Part shown: in pieces, positions 8,450 to 16,275 of the stretch
Numbering within the stretch: the first letter of the stretch is position 1
How the letters are laid out: every line of letters starts with the position of its first letter
Assembly: GCA_001298545.1 (NCBI GenBank)
Contig: LJCX01000033.1
Span: forward strand, 62,001-126,000
Source: Actinobacteria bacterium OV320
Lineage (GTDB): Bacteria > Actinomycetota > Actinomycetes > Streptomycetales > Streptomycetaceae
Length of the DNA: 64,000 nucleotides
Reading direction: 5' to 3'
Notes under the pieces: model-generated
Database searches by the model: none
The model's input: the letters and a program-made list of their open reading frames with translations, nothing else
What the model was told of the DNA's origin: nothing
Position numbers and translations under genes: made by a program

Positions 8450-9265
8450 CTAACAGGTCTTGCGCACGTACCCGCTGCTGCCGGCCGGTGAGACGTCCAG
8501 GTCGCGCTGGACGATGCTCAGCGTGCCGCCCCACCCCCTGCACGCCTTCGACCTGCCGGCGTCGGTGTACTCGATCACGATCACGTTGTTGCCGAAGGCG
8601 CTGGTGTAGTCGCCGCATTCGTCGTACTGGCCGCACTCCTCGGCCACGGCGAAGTCGAGGCCGTTGGCGGTGTGGTTGCCGGCCAGTTCCGGGGTGTTCT
8701 TCTGGGCGATGGCCAGCCCGTCCGCGTGGGCACGGGTGGAGAGCAGCTTGATGAACGCCTGGGCGTTGTTCGCCGTCAGGCGATTCCCGGAACGGGTGTA
8801 GCTGTCGTAGTTGTCGGGCTCGACGGCCTGGAAGCCCTTGTCCCGGCAGCCGTCGATCTGGGCGCCGATCCGGTCGGCGATCCGTCGGCGCTTGTCGGCG
8901 GTGCCGATGTCGAGGAAGGCCTCGCCCCAGTCCTCGTCGTAGACGACGTTGCCCGCGGAGTCGCGCAGCAGCAGGTCCGAGGCCCACTCGCCCTCGGCCC
9001 CCGGCTGTGCCTGGAAGGCGTTGACGTAGCAGATGTTGTACAGGCCCGCCGCGGGGGAGGCGGTGTGGTCGCGGGTGACGACCTTCACGCCGGCCGGCGG
9101 AGTGTAGGCGCCGCCGATCTGGTAGTCGAAGCCGGTGTGCGCGGGCGGCAGGGCCACGGCCGCGGCCTGCGTCGAGGTCGCTTGCGCGATCATGGCGCCG
9201 GCCAGCGCGGCCACGCCGACGGCCACGCCTGCGATCTTGCGCGAGGTGGTGTGGAGATGGCTCAT
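8450..9265 (-). CDS. Secreted GH114 endo-alpha-1,4-polygalactosaminidase
   Basis: A 271-residue secreted enzyme. Residues 1-33 are a signal peptide (basic start, IAGVAVGVAALAGAMIAQATS, cleavage near TQAAA). The mature domain has the GH114 TIM-barrel pattern: FDYQIGGAYTPPAGVKVVTRD, YNICYVNAFQAQPG, VYDEDWGEAFLDIGTADKRR, then the acidic site GFQAVEPDNYDSY and GLAIAQKNTPEL, and FAVAEECGQYDECGDY. Family 114 enzymes split alpha-1,4-linked galactosamine polymers, such as fungal galactosaminogalactan and Pel. ATG 9265 is chosen because a signal peptide follows directly and CTGGAG lies about 8 nt upstream. Its upstream module is shared with the sugar importer. The gene is followed by a strong terminator, so it is monocistronic. 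Confidence 0.85.
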   Translation of the reverse strand: MSHLHTTSRKIAGVAVGVAALAGAMIAQATSTQAAAVALPPAHTGFDYQIGGAYTPPAGVKVVTRDHTASPAAGLYNICYVNAFQAQPGAEGEWASDLLLRDSAGNVVYDEDWGEAFLDIGTADKRRRIADRIGAQIDGCRDKGFQAVEPDNYDSYTRSGNRLTANNAQAFIKLLSTRAHADGLAIAQKNTPELAGNHTANGLDFAVAEECGQYDECGDYTSAFGNNVIVIEYTDAGRSKACRGWGGTLSIVQRDLDVSPAGSSGYVRKTC

Positions 9266-9288
9266 GGAGTGAACTCCAGAGGGAGGGG

Positions 9289-9420
9289 GTACGTCCCCGC
9301 CTCGGACGCGTGGGGGCGGCCTGGCGACTTGGTCCGGATTCGCGGCGCGGGGGGCCTGCATACCGGCTGGGCGTACCTCTGAGCGCGGAGCCTGGCTCCG
9401 GCGTTGTCCGGGAGTAAAGC
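9289..9420 (-). promoter_or_regulatory. Upstream module B in front of the GH114 gene
   Basis: Second copy of the module at 8175-8304: ACGTCCCCGCCTCGGACGC at 9291, CCTGGCGACTtgGTCCGGA at 9320, TACCGGCTGGGCGTACCTC at 9361 and GGAGTaAAgC at 9411. Block spacings (29, 41 and 50 nt) nearly match copy A (28, 38 and 52 nt), while the sequence between blocks has diverged. That pattern suggests functional conservation of the blocks. It begins only about 25 nt before the GH114 start codon. Confidence 0.6.
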
Positions 9421-9533
9421 GACCGCCCGTGCGAATGTCAACGCTACGACGAAGGCCCGTCGGCGGGGGTGCCTGGCGGGTCGCGCCGCGTGCACTCGGA
9501 CTCCACGGAGTGGCGTCCGACCGGAGTGAAAAT

Positions 9534-9579
9534 TGCTCGAAGATGTTTTAATCAAGCGCTGATAGCGCATCTTCGAGCA
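9534..9579 (+). promoter_or_regulatory. Nested inverted repeat before the oxidoreductase gene
   Basis: TGCTCGAAGATG (9534-9545) and CATCTTCGAGCA (9568-9579) are perfect 12-bp inverted repeats separated by 22 nt. Inside the spacer GCGCT-GAT-AGCGC is a second dyad. The site is AT-rich for this genome and lies about 65 nt before the ATG at 9643, in the divergent region with the GH114 gene. It is probably an operator or an RNA hairpin; the cognate regulator is not known, though the GntR protein encoded at 10980-11768 is a candidate. Confidence 0.55.
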
Positions 9580-9642
9580 TCAATTGCCCTGAGTGGCCGG
9601 GGCGTTCGCCATGTCTCCCTGTCTGTGACGAAGGGGTGCCCC

Positions 9643-10902
9643 ATGACAAACCAGCCGACCGCGCCGGAACTGCGGGTCGGTGTCGTCGGTGTGGGCCAGC
9701 GCGCCGGCTTGGCCGCCCTGGCCGACCGGCCCGGCATGGCCCGTGTGGTCTCCTGCGCCGATCCGGCCGACCGCGGCCTCGCCGACGCCCGCGCCGTTTT
9801 CGGCGCCGAAGTCCACGTCCACGAGCGCTACGAGGACATGCTCACGGACGGACTGGACGCCGTCTTCGTCCTCACCCCCGACGACATCCACACCGCTCCG
9901 GCCCTGTACTTCCTCGAGGCGGGTGTCGCCGTGTTCGTCGAGAAGCCGCTGGCCGTCGACCTCGACGACTGCGACCGTGTCCTGGCCGCAGCGGCCCGTA
10001 CCGGCACGCGGCTGTACGTCGGGCACAACCTGCGCCATCTGCCGGTCCTGCGCACCATGCGCCGGCTCGTCGACGAGGGCGCGATCGGAACCGTGCGGGC
10101 CGTGTGGTGCCGGCATTTCGTCGGCCACGGCGGTGACTACTACTTCAAGGACTGGCACGCCGAACGCGCCCGCACCACCGGCCTGTTGCTGCAGAAGGGC
10201 GCGCACGACCTGGACGCGATCCACTGGCTGGCGGGCGGCAGCGCCCGCACGGTGACCGCTCTGGGCGGCCTGGCCGTCTACGGGAGCAGCCCGCACCGCC
10301 GTACCCGGCCGCAGGGTTCGCAGCGGGTCCAGGACTGGTTCGACGAGGGCGTCTGGCCGCCGTCCGCGCTGCGCGACCTCAACCCCGTCATCGACGTGGA
10401 GGACATCAGCATGATGCTGACCCGCCTCGACAACGGGGTGCTCACCAGTTACCAACAGTGCCACTTCACCCCCGACTACTGGCGCAACTACACAGTCATC
10501 GGTGACGAGGGCCGCATGGAGAACCTCGGCGACGGCATCCAGGGCGACGCTCCGCTGATCAAGGTCTGGAACCAGCGGCGTTCCGGTTACCGCCCCGAGG
10601 CCGATCTGACCCTCACCGCCACCGAAGCGACCGACGGCCCGCACGGGGGCGCGGATCAGGCCCTCGTCGACGAGTTCCTGCGTTTCGTCCGGTACGGGGG
10701 CCCCACCGACACCTCGCCCGTCGCCGCCCGCGAGGCCGTGGCGACCGGCATCGCGGCCACCACGTCCCTGCGTTCGGGCGGCACCCCGGTCGAGGTACCC
10801 GCCCTGGGCCCGCACCTCGCTGACTACTTCGCCCGCCACCAGCCCGGCTCACGGGCCCCGGCCTCCCGGCGCGCGGGGCCCGACCGTGGTGGGTCGCATT
10901 GA
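9643..10902 (+). CDS. Gfo/Idh/MocA-family oxidoreductase (possible GH109-like glycosidase)
   Basis: A 419-residue NAD(P)-dependent enzyme. The N-terminal Rossmann block is ELRVGVVGVGQRAGLAALAD, followed by DAVFVLTPDDIHTAPALYFLE and the family signature VFVEKPLAVD with the catalytic Lys. A C-terminal alpha/beta domain contains LLLQKGAHDLDAIHWLAGG, the conserved His-Asp-x-x-x-His-type motif. Members are sugar dehydrogenases, and some are NAD-dependent alpha-N-acetylgalactosaminidases (GH109). In this context a role on a galactosamine-type sugar is attractive but unproven. ATG 9643 is preferred over upstream starts because those would place coding sequence through the nested dyad. The C-terminal 20 residues are low complexity. 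Confidence 0.85.
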   Translation: MTNQPTAPELRVGVVGVGQRAGLAALADRPGMARVVSCADPADRGLADARAVFGAEVHVHERYEDMLTDGLDAVFVLTPDDIHTAPALYFLEAGVAVFVEKPLAVDLDDCDRVLAAAARTGTRLYVGHNLRHLPVLRTMRRLVDEGAIGTVRAVWCRHFVGHGGDYYFKDWHAERARTTGLLLQKGAHDLDAIHWLAGGSARTVTALGGLAVYGSSPHRRTRPQGSQRVQDWFDEGVWPPSALRDLNPVIDVEDISMMLTRLDNGVLTSYQQCHFTPDYWRNYTVIGDEGRMENLGDGIQGDAPLIKVWNQRRSGYRPEADLTLTATEATDGPHGGADQALVDEFLRFVRYGGPTDTSPVAAREAVATGIAATTSLRSGGTPVEVPALGPHLADYFARHQPGSRAPASRRAGPDRGGSH

Positions 10903-10979
10903 CGTCTGATCTTGGTGGTCGAGTGGTCGAGTGGTCGGGTCTGCGGGGAGTTGACGCCTGAGGCCCGGGACGGGCGAGT

Positions 10980-11768
10980 TCAGCCGGTGATCGAGGCCCG
11001 GAAGTGGTACCTGTCGCCGCGGAACACCGCGGCGGTGAGTTCCAGGGGTTGGGCGTTCTGGTTGAAGGCGAGCTGGGTGGCGACCAGGACGGGGGTCGCG
11101 TCCGTGATCTCCAGAAGGTTGCGCTCCTCCTCGGTCGGGTGCCGGGCCTCCACGGAGTAGTCGGCGACCTTGGGCAGTTGGGGCGGGTCGGCGCGGCGGA
11201 GGGTGGCGAAGAGGGTGTCCTTGGTGAAGTCGGCTTCCGCCAGCCGCGGACACAGCCCGAGGGGCAGTCGGTTGTGCTCCAGGACGACGACGAGGTCATC
11301 GAGGAAACGCAGTCGGCGCATCTCGAACAGCGCTGCCCCGGGGCCGACGCGCAGCAGTTCGGACTCCTGGACCGTGGCGGCCCGAACCCTGGATTCCAGG
11401 ACCTCGTCCCGGAGTCGGAAACCGTGCTGTGCGGCGTAGTCGGCGAAGCCCTGCACCGACTGGCCGCCCAAGGGAGCCGACGACTGCCGGGAATCGAGGA
11501 CCGCGCGCTCGTAGCCCCGGGCGAGGAACCATCCACGGGCCGGTGAGGACTCGATGACGTCGCGTTCGGCCAGTTCGTTCAGCGCGCTGCGCAGCGTGAC
11601 GCGTGAGACGCCGTACCGGACGGCCAGCGATCGTTCGGACGGCAGGCGGTCCCCGGGGCGCGCGCCGTCGGCGGCGATGTCGTCCAGAAGGCGTCCGGCG
11701 ACCTGGGAGTACAGGGGCAGGGAGTCGGCGCCGAGCAGGCCCTGGGGGAGAGCGTTGTCCGATGGCAT
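10980..11768 (-). CDS. GntR/HutC-family transcriptional regulator with UTRA domain
   Basis: A 262-residue regulator. Residues about 15-80 form the GntR winged helix: LPLYSQVAGRLLDDIAADG, GDRLPSERSLAVRYGVSR, VTLRSALNELAERDVI. The rest is a UTRA ligand domain (SQVQGF-like QSVQGFADYAAQHG, then LFEMRRLRFLDDLVVVLEHN and NQNAQPLELTAAVFRGDRYHF). HutC/UTRA members typically sense phosphorylated amino sugars (NagR, DasR, AgaR-type), which suits the surrounding genes. ATG 11768 is chosen because it precedes the HTH by the usual distance and leaves the tandem CCAG repeats upstream free. It is transcribed away from the sugar-metabolism genes and probably represses them and itself. Confidence 0.9.
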   Translation of the reverse strand: MPSDNALPQGLLGADSLPLYSQVAGRLLDDIAADGARPGDRLPSERSLAVRYGVSRVTLRSALNELAERDVIESSPARGWFLARGYERAVLDSRQSSAPLGGQSVQGFADYAAQHGFRLRDEVLESRVRAATVQESELLRVGPGAALFEMRRLRFLDDLVVVLEHNRLPLGLCPRLAEADFTKDTLFATLRRADPPQLPKVADYSVEARHPTEEERNLLEITDATPVLVATQLAFNQNAQPLELTAAVFRGDRYHFRASITG

Positions 11769-11848
11769 ACCAGATGTATACCAGTTTGAGTGATACCAGT
11801 TCCAGACCAGATGAAGACCATTGACGACCAGAACACATACCAATAGCA
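11765..11848. promoter_or_regulatory. Tandem ATACCAG-type repeats, likely GntR operator
   Basis: Directly upstream of the GntR start the sequence repeats a 7-bp word: ATACCAG at about 11767, 11778 and 11794, then the variants AGACCAG, AGACCAT, CGACCAG and ATACCAA to about 11846, spaced roughly one helical turn or more. The stretch is AT-rich compared with its surroundings. TGGTNNNNACCA-type sites are usual for HutC/NagR regulators, so this is a plausible autoregulatory operator also covering the divergent aga-like operon. Confidence 0.5.
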
Positions 11849-11849
11849 T

Positions 11850-12144
11850 TCCGGAGACGCGTCCGGCCCGCCTTCTGGCGTCGTCGGCGCTACAGCAACC
11901 GCATGCGCCACTACCGGCCCGAGCTCGAGATCGCCGCCGCGCAGGACCTCCTGCCCGCCGACCTCTCGGCCCTCGACATCCCCTCCCCCTTCCCCTTTTG
12001 AGCGCCCACCTGCCCGGCCAGTACCGGCGGGTCCGGACCGGCGTCCTGGCCGCGACGCCACGGGACCGCGTCGTCGACCGGATCAGAGACGTCCTGCGCG
12101 ACTACGACCGCGCATCACGTGTCCAAGACAAGGAGTACGTGTGA
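11850..12144 (+). pseudogene. C-terminal remnant of a GatZ/KbaZ-type aldolase subunit
   Basis: Two adjoining frames with strong third-position GC bias together resemble the C-terminus of tagatose-bisphosphate aldolase non-catalytic subunits. The first frame reads YSNRMRHYRPELEIAAAQDL then DLSALDIPSPFPF and stops at 11999-12001. The second carries PLPLPLLSAHLPGQYRRVRT then VVDRIRDVLRDYDRA and ends at 12144. The pattern YS..RMRHY.P, then LPLLS..LP.QY..VR.G, then IRDVLR.Y is that of GatZ/KbaZ (from memory of the family). The frame changes at a C-rich run near 11975-11998. The N-terminal several hundred residues are missing. Its stop overlaps the next start (GTGA), so the remnant may still couple translation of the SIS gene. 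Confidence 0.6.
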
Positions 12145-13313
12145 CCACCCCTACCCACGACGCGATGCCCCAGGGCGGCGGGGCCGAACACACGGTCGCG
12201 GAGATCACCCAGCAACCCGCCGTGTGGCGTGAGGTCGGTGCGCTCGTCGCCGAGGCACGCGACAGCCTGGACGCGTTCCTCGAACCGCTGCTCGCCCAGC
12301 GGGATCTGCGGATCGTCCTGACCGGAGCGGGTACTTCGGCCTTCGCGGGGGAGGTCGTCCGGGCAGCGGTGGCACGGGCCACCGGCCGGCGCGCGGACGC
12401 GGTCTCCACCACCGACATCGTCGCGGACCCCCACGCGTCCTTCCCGGACGACGCTCCCACCCTGCTCGTGTCCTTCGCGCGTTCCGGGGACAGTCCGGAG
12501 AGCGTCGCGGCCACCCGCCTCGCCGAGCAGGTCCTGACCCGCGTGAACCACCTTGTCATCACCTGCAACAGCGCCGGACGCCTGGCCCGGACGCATGACG
12601 AGAACGCCGCGTCCTACGTCCTGTTCATGCCGGCCGCGGCCAATGACCAGGGCTTCGCCATGACGTCGAGCTTCACCAGCATGCTGCTGGCGTCCCTGCT
12701 CGCTTTCGGCGCGCTCGACACCGACGGCATCGAGGCACCGGCCGCCGCGGCCGAGCACATCACGGCAGGGGGCCTGGACCAGGCCATCGACACCCTGCTG
12801 GCCCGCCGCTCCGAACGGCTGGTCTATCTCGGCAGCAGCAGCGCGCTGAAGGGGCTGGCCCAGGAGTCCGCGCTGAAACTGCTGGAGCTGACCGGGGGCG
12901 CGCTCGTCGCGTCCTCGGAGACCTCGCTCGGATTCCGGCACGGCCCCAAATCGGTGCTGAACAACCGCACCGCCGTGGTCGTGTACGTCTCCAACGACCC
13001 CTACACGCGCCGCTACGACCTCGACATCATCGCCGAGCTGCGCACAGGCCTCGCGCCCGTCGACGTCGTGGCCGTCACCGCGTCCCCCGACGGACTGCCC
13101 GAGGACGGCACCTGGCTGCTGCCCGGACTCGCCGGCGCCGACGACGCCACGCTGGCCCTGTCCGCCGTGGTCATCGCGCAGCTCATCGCACTGCGTTCCT
13201 CCATGGCCCGCGGCATCCGGTCCGACAACCCGTTCCCCTCGGGAGAGGTGAACCGCGTGGTGCGGGGCGTGACCGTGCACCCGCTGCCCCTGCGACGGAA
13301 CGGCGTCGCGTAG
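12141..13313 (+). CDS. AgaS-like SIS-domain phosphosugar isomerase/deaminase
   Basis: A 390-residue protein with two SIS domains. The first holds LRIVLTGAGTSAFAGEVVRA and TLLVSFARSGDSPESVAATR. The second holds RLVYLGSSSALKGLAQESAL, KLLELTGGALVASSETSLGFR and HGPKSVLNNRTAVVVYVSND. The TSLGFRHGPKS block is characteristic of AgaS/GlmS-type enzymes that bind amino-sugar 6-phosphates. AgaS acts as galactosamine-6-phosphate deaminase/isomerase giving tagatose 6-phosphate. The GTG at 12141 is preceded by AAGGAG at 6 nt and overlaps the stop of the aldolase remnant. It heads a plus-strand operon with kinase, permease and aldolase genes. Confidence 0.85.
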   Translation: MTTPTHDAMPQGGGAEHTVAEITQQPAVWREVGALVAEARDSLDAFLEPLLAQRDLRIVLTGAGTSAFAGEVVRAAVARATGRRADAVSTTDIVADPHASFPDDAPTLLVSFARSGDSPESVAATRLAEQVLTRVNHLVITCNSAGRLARTHDENAASYVLFMPAAANDQGFAMTSSFTSMLLASLLAFGALDTDGIEAPAAAAEHITAGGLDQAIDTLLARRSERLVYLGSSSALKGLAQESALKLLELTGGALVASSETSLGFRHGPKSVLNNRTAVVVYVSNDPYTRRYDLDIIAELRTGLAPVDVVAVTASPDGLPEDGTWLLPGLAGADDATLALSAVVIAQLIALRSSMARGIRSDNPFPSGEVNRVVRGVTVHPLPLRRNGVA

Positions 13314-13347
13314 CAACGTCCGGAGAAGGCCGAGCGGAGGAACAACG

Positions 13348-14358
13348 ATGTTTCTGGGTGTGGACGGCGGAGGCACGAAGACAGCCTTCTGTCTGATCGA
13401 CAGCACGGGCACCATCCGGGCCCGAGCCCTGGGCGAGGGCGCCTACTATTTCGCGGACAACGCCACCGGCGGCGTCGACCACGTGGTGCGGATCCTCGAG
13501 CAGGGGATCGGAGCCGTGACCAAGGCCGCGGGCATCACGCCCGCGGACATCGATCACGCGTTCCTGGGCCTGCCCGGCTACGGAGAGGTCCCCGGCGACG
13601 TCGCCGCGCTGGACGCCGCCCCCGGCCGGATACTGGGGCACCGGCGCTACGTGAGTGACAACGACATGATCTGCGGCTGGGCAGGTTCGCTCGGCGCGGC
13701 GGACGGCATCAACGTCATCAGCGGCACCGGTTCGATGACCTACGGCGAGCGACAGGGCCGCGGCGTCCGCACCGGCGGCTGGAGCGAACTCTTCAGCGAC
13801 GAGGGCTCGGCGTACTGGATCGCCGCTCGGGCACTGAACGTCTTCTCCCGGATGAGCGACGGCCGACTGCCCGAAGGCCCACTCGCGGAACTGCTGCGCC
13901 GACACCTGAAGCTGACCTCGGACCTCGAGGTGATCGACGTCGTACTCAACCGCTGGCAGGGGCACCGCAGCGAGATCGCCTCACTGACCCCCCTGGTGGT
14001 CGAGGCGGCCCGGGCGGGCGACACGGAGGCCGACGCCATCCTCGCCGAAGCCGGCAGGGAACTGGCCCTGCTCGTGGACAGTGCCCGACGTCGGCTGGGC
14101 TTCACCCTCGACGAGACGGTCCTCGTCTCCTACTCCGGCGGCGTCTTCCGCTCGGCCCGCGTGCTCGACGCGTTCACCGCCGCGCTCAGGAGTGACGCGG
14201 CCGGGTACGAGTTGCGGCACCCCCTGTTCGAACCGGTGGTGGGCGCCGCGGTCTACGCGGCCAAGCTCGCCGGCACCCCTCTCGGCACCGAGGCACTGGC
14301 CGTTCTGTGCTCGAGCTCGGGCATCACCACGACGGAGAGCAGTGATGGCGATGCGTGA
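13348..14358 (+). CDS. BadF/BadG-family sugar kinase (N-acetylhexosamine kinase-like)
   Basis: A 336-residue ASKHA-fold kinase. MFLGVDGGGTKTAFCLID is the phosphate-1 loop. NDMICGWAGSLGAADGINVISGTGSM gives the substrate/phosphate-2 region (interrupted here only for quoting: ends GTGSMTYGE). RTGGWSELFSDEGSAYWIA is the conserved GG..LGDEGS-type block of NagK-like members. VSYSGGVFRSARVLDAF is the adenosine motif. Relatives phosphorylate N-acetylglucosamine or similar amino sugars. Next to an AgaS-like protein, a galactosamine or GalNAc kinase role is the best inference. It follows the SIS gene after 34 nt with a GGAGG site, and overlaps the EamA gene by 14 nt. Confidence 0.8.
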   Translation: MFLGVDGGGTKTAFCLIDSTGTIRARALGEGAYYFADNATGGVDHVVRILEQGIGAVTKAAGITPADIDHAFLGLPGYGEVPGDVAALDAAPGRILGHRRYVSDNDMICGWAGSLGAADGINVISGTGSMTYGERQGRGVRTGGWSELFSDEGSAYWIAARALNVFSRMSDGRLPEGPLAELLRRHLKLTSDLEVIDVVLNRWQGHRSEIASLTPLVVEAARAGDTEADAILAEAGRELALLVDSARRRLGFTLDETVLVSYSGGVFRSARVLDAFTAALRSDAAGYELRHPLFEPVVGAAVYAAKLAGTPLGTEALAVLCSSSGITTTESSDGDA

Positions 14359-15268
14359 AAAGCGAACCTGGATCCTCTACGCGGGCTTGCTGGTGCTGTT
14401 CTGGGGGGTCTGGGGTGCGTTCTCCAGTCAGCCGACCGAGCGGTACGGCTATCCGGACGAGATGATCTACGTCATCTGGGCCTTCACCATGCTCGTCCCG
14501 GCCGCGGTCGCGCTGCGCCGGGAGACATTCGACCGCCGCCCCGTCGCAGCGGTGTACGGGCTCGCGGCCGGACTCACCGGAGCGGGCGGTCAACTCCTGC
14601 TGTTCCAGGCGCTGTCCGACGGCCCCGCGTACCTGATCTTCCCCGTCGTCTCCCTCTCCCCGGTGATCACCGTCCTGATGGCCGTGGCTCTGCTCCGGGA
14701 GCGGATCGGGAAGCTCGCTGTCATCGGAGTGATCGCCGCGCTGATCGCCATCGTCCTGATCAGCATCCCCGCGGGCGCCGGTGGTTCGGTCAGCACCGGG
14801 TCCTGGCTGGTGTTGGCCGTACTCATCTGTGCGGCCTGGGGAGCGCAGGCTTTCTTCATGCGCAAGGCCGCCCTCGCCGGGGTCGGCGACGCGACGACCT
14901 TCGGCTGGATGACCATCAGCGGCCTGCTCCTCGTACCCGTCGCCGTCCTCATGATGGGCGGGCTGCCCGACGCCCCCTGGCAGGCCCCCGCGCTCACCGC
15001 CGGCACCCAGATCCTGAACTCCGTGGGCGCGCTGTTCCTCGTCATGGCGCTCAGCCGGGGCAAGGCCAGTGTCGTCGCACCGGTCACCAACGCCCTGGCG
15101 CCCGTCCTCACGATCGTGCTGTCACTGGTGGTCTATCAGACACTGCCGACCCTATGGGCAACGATCGGCATCGTGCTCGCCCTCGGCGGATCGACGTTGA
15201 TGGTCTACGCGGACGAGACGCGCGAAGAGCTCCCCGAGCCCACGAAGCCGTCCACCGTCGGCGCATGA
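14345..15268 (+). CDS. EamA/DMT-superfamily permease
   Basis: A 307-residue integral membrane protein with about ten transmembrane helices arranged as two EamA repeats. Examples are TWILYAGLLVLFWGVWGAF, LIFPVVSLSPVITVLMAVAL and, at the second repeat, KASVVAPVTNALAPVLTIVL. Members carry drugs, amino acids or sugars. ATG 14345 (a second ATG is 6 nt later) lies within the 3' end of the kinase gene, implying coupling. As an internal member of the amino-sugar operon it may import a monosaccharide or export an intermediate; nothing in the sequence decides this. Confidence 0.85.
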   Translation: MAMREKRTWILYAGLLVLFWGVWGAFSSQPTERYGYPDEMIYVIWAFTMLVPAAVALRRETFDRRPVAAVYGLAAGLTGAGGQLLLFQALSDGPAYLIFPVVSLSPVITVLMAVALLRERIGKLAVIGVIAALIAIVLISIPAGAGGSVSTGSWLVLAVLICAAWGAQAFFMRKAALAGVGDATTFGWMTISGLLLVPVAVLMMGGLPDAPWQAPALTAGTQILNSVGALFLVMALSRGKASVVAPVTNALAPVLTIVLSLVVYQTLPTLWATIGIVLALGGSTLMVYADETREELPEPTKPSTVGA

Positions 15269-15362
15269 ACCACTGCACGCCGACAGTTCGGCCCCGGTCG
15301 GCCCGCCAGAGCCGGGCCGGGTCCCTCGCCAGCCGAACCTCTCCCGTTCGAGGAGTACATAC

Positions 15363-16211
15363 ATGCCCATGGTCCCCACCGGAGACCTTGTCACCCGGGC
15401 CGCCGACGAGCGCGGTTGCGTCACCGCCTTCAACGTCATCACCCTGGAGCACGCGGAAGGCATCGTGACGGGCGCCGAGTCCGCCGGTCGGCCGGTGATC
15501 CTGCAGATCAGCGAGAATGCCGTGCGGTACCACGGCGGACGGCTCACTCCCCTCGCGCTCGCGGCGTCCTCGATAGCCCGGACGGCAACGGTCGACGTCG
15601 CTCTGCACCTCGACCACGTCACCGACATCGAGCTGCTGCACCAAGCGGCCGACACAGGTTTCTCCTCGGTGATGTTTGACGCCGGGGCACTGACCTACGC
15701 CGACAACCTCGCCGCGACCGCGTCGGCGGCACGTTGGGCACACGAAGCCGGCCTCTGGATCGAGGCCGAACTGGGATACGTCGGCGGCAAGCCCGATGCC
15801 CCCGCGAGTGCGCACACCGACGGCGTACGCACGGACCCGGCGGAAGCCGTCGACTACGTGGCACGAACGCGCGTGGACGCCTTGGCGGTCGCCGTGGGCA
15901 GCAGCCACGCCATGACCGAACGGGTGGCGGCCCTGGACCACACGCTCATCGCACGTCTCAGGCAAGCCGTTCCGGTCCCGCTGGTGTTGCACGGATCGTC
16001 CGGGGTTCCCGACGCGGAACTCCACGCCGCGGTCCAGGCAGGCATGACAAAGATCAATATGGGGACGGCGCTCAACGTCTCGCTGACCCACACGGTGCGC
16101 GACGTGTTGTTCAGGGAGCCGTCGCTGACGGACCCGCGTAAGTACCTCGGCCCGGCCCGCGACGCCGTGGCGACCACCGTGCGAGACGTCCTGACCGTAC
16201 TGGCGGCCTGA
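15363..16211 (+). CDS. Class II tagatose/fructose-bisphosphate aldolase (AgaY/KbaY-like)
   Basis: A 282-residue zinc aldolase that should split a ketose 1,6-bisphosphate into two triose phosphates. Seen in order: GCVTAFNVITLEHAEGIV, DVALHLDHVTDIELLHQAAD (catalytic Asp and first zinc His), TGFSSVMFDAG, the acidic EAELGYVGG loop, VDALAVAVGSSHAM (second zinc His), and VPLVLHGSSGVPDAEL with the third His, then GMTKINMGTAL. The short length and HLDH context match GatY/KbaY/AgaY better than long FbaA enzymes. It ends the plus-strand operon; no separate terminator hairpin was seen. A KbaZ-type partner survives only as a remnant at 11850-12144, which would matter if this enzyme needs it. Confidence 0.87.
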   Translation: MPMVPTGDLVTRAADERGCVTAFNVITLEHAEGIVTGAESAGRPVILQISENAVRYHGGRLTPLALAASSIARTATVDVALHLDHVTDIELLHQAADTGFSSVMFDAGALTYADNLAATASAARWAHEAGLWIEAELGYVGGKPDAPASAHTDGVRTDPAEAVDYVARTRVDALAVAVGSSHAMTERVAALDHTLIARLRQAVPVPLVLHGSSGVPDAELHAAVQAGMTKINMGTALNVSLTHTVRDVLFREPSLTDPRKYLGPARDAVATTVRDVLTVLAA

Positions 16212-16275
16212 CTTCGTGACAGGCCGGCCGCAGGGCGGTGCATCGCCGCGTGGCCGGGTCTGGTCGAGGTCGGTC

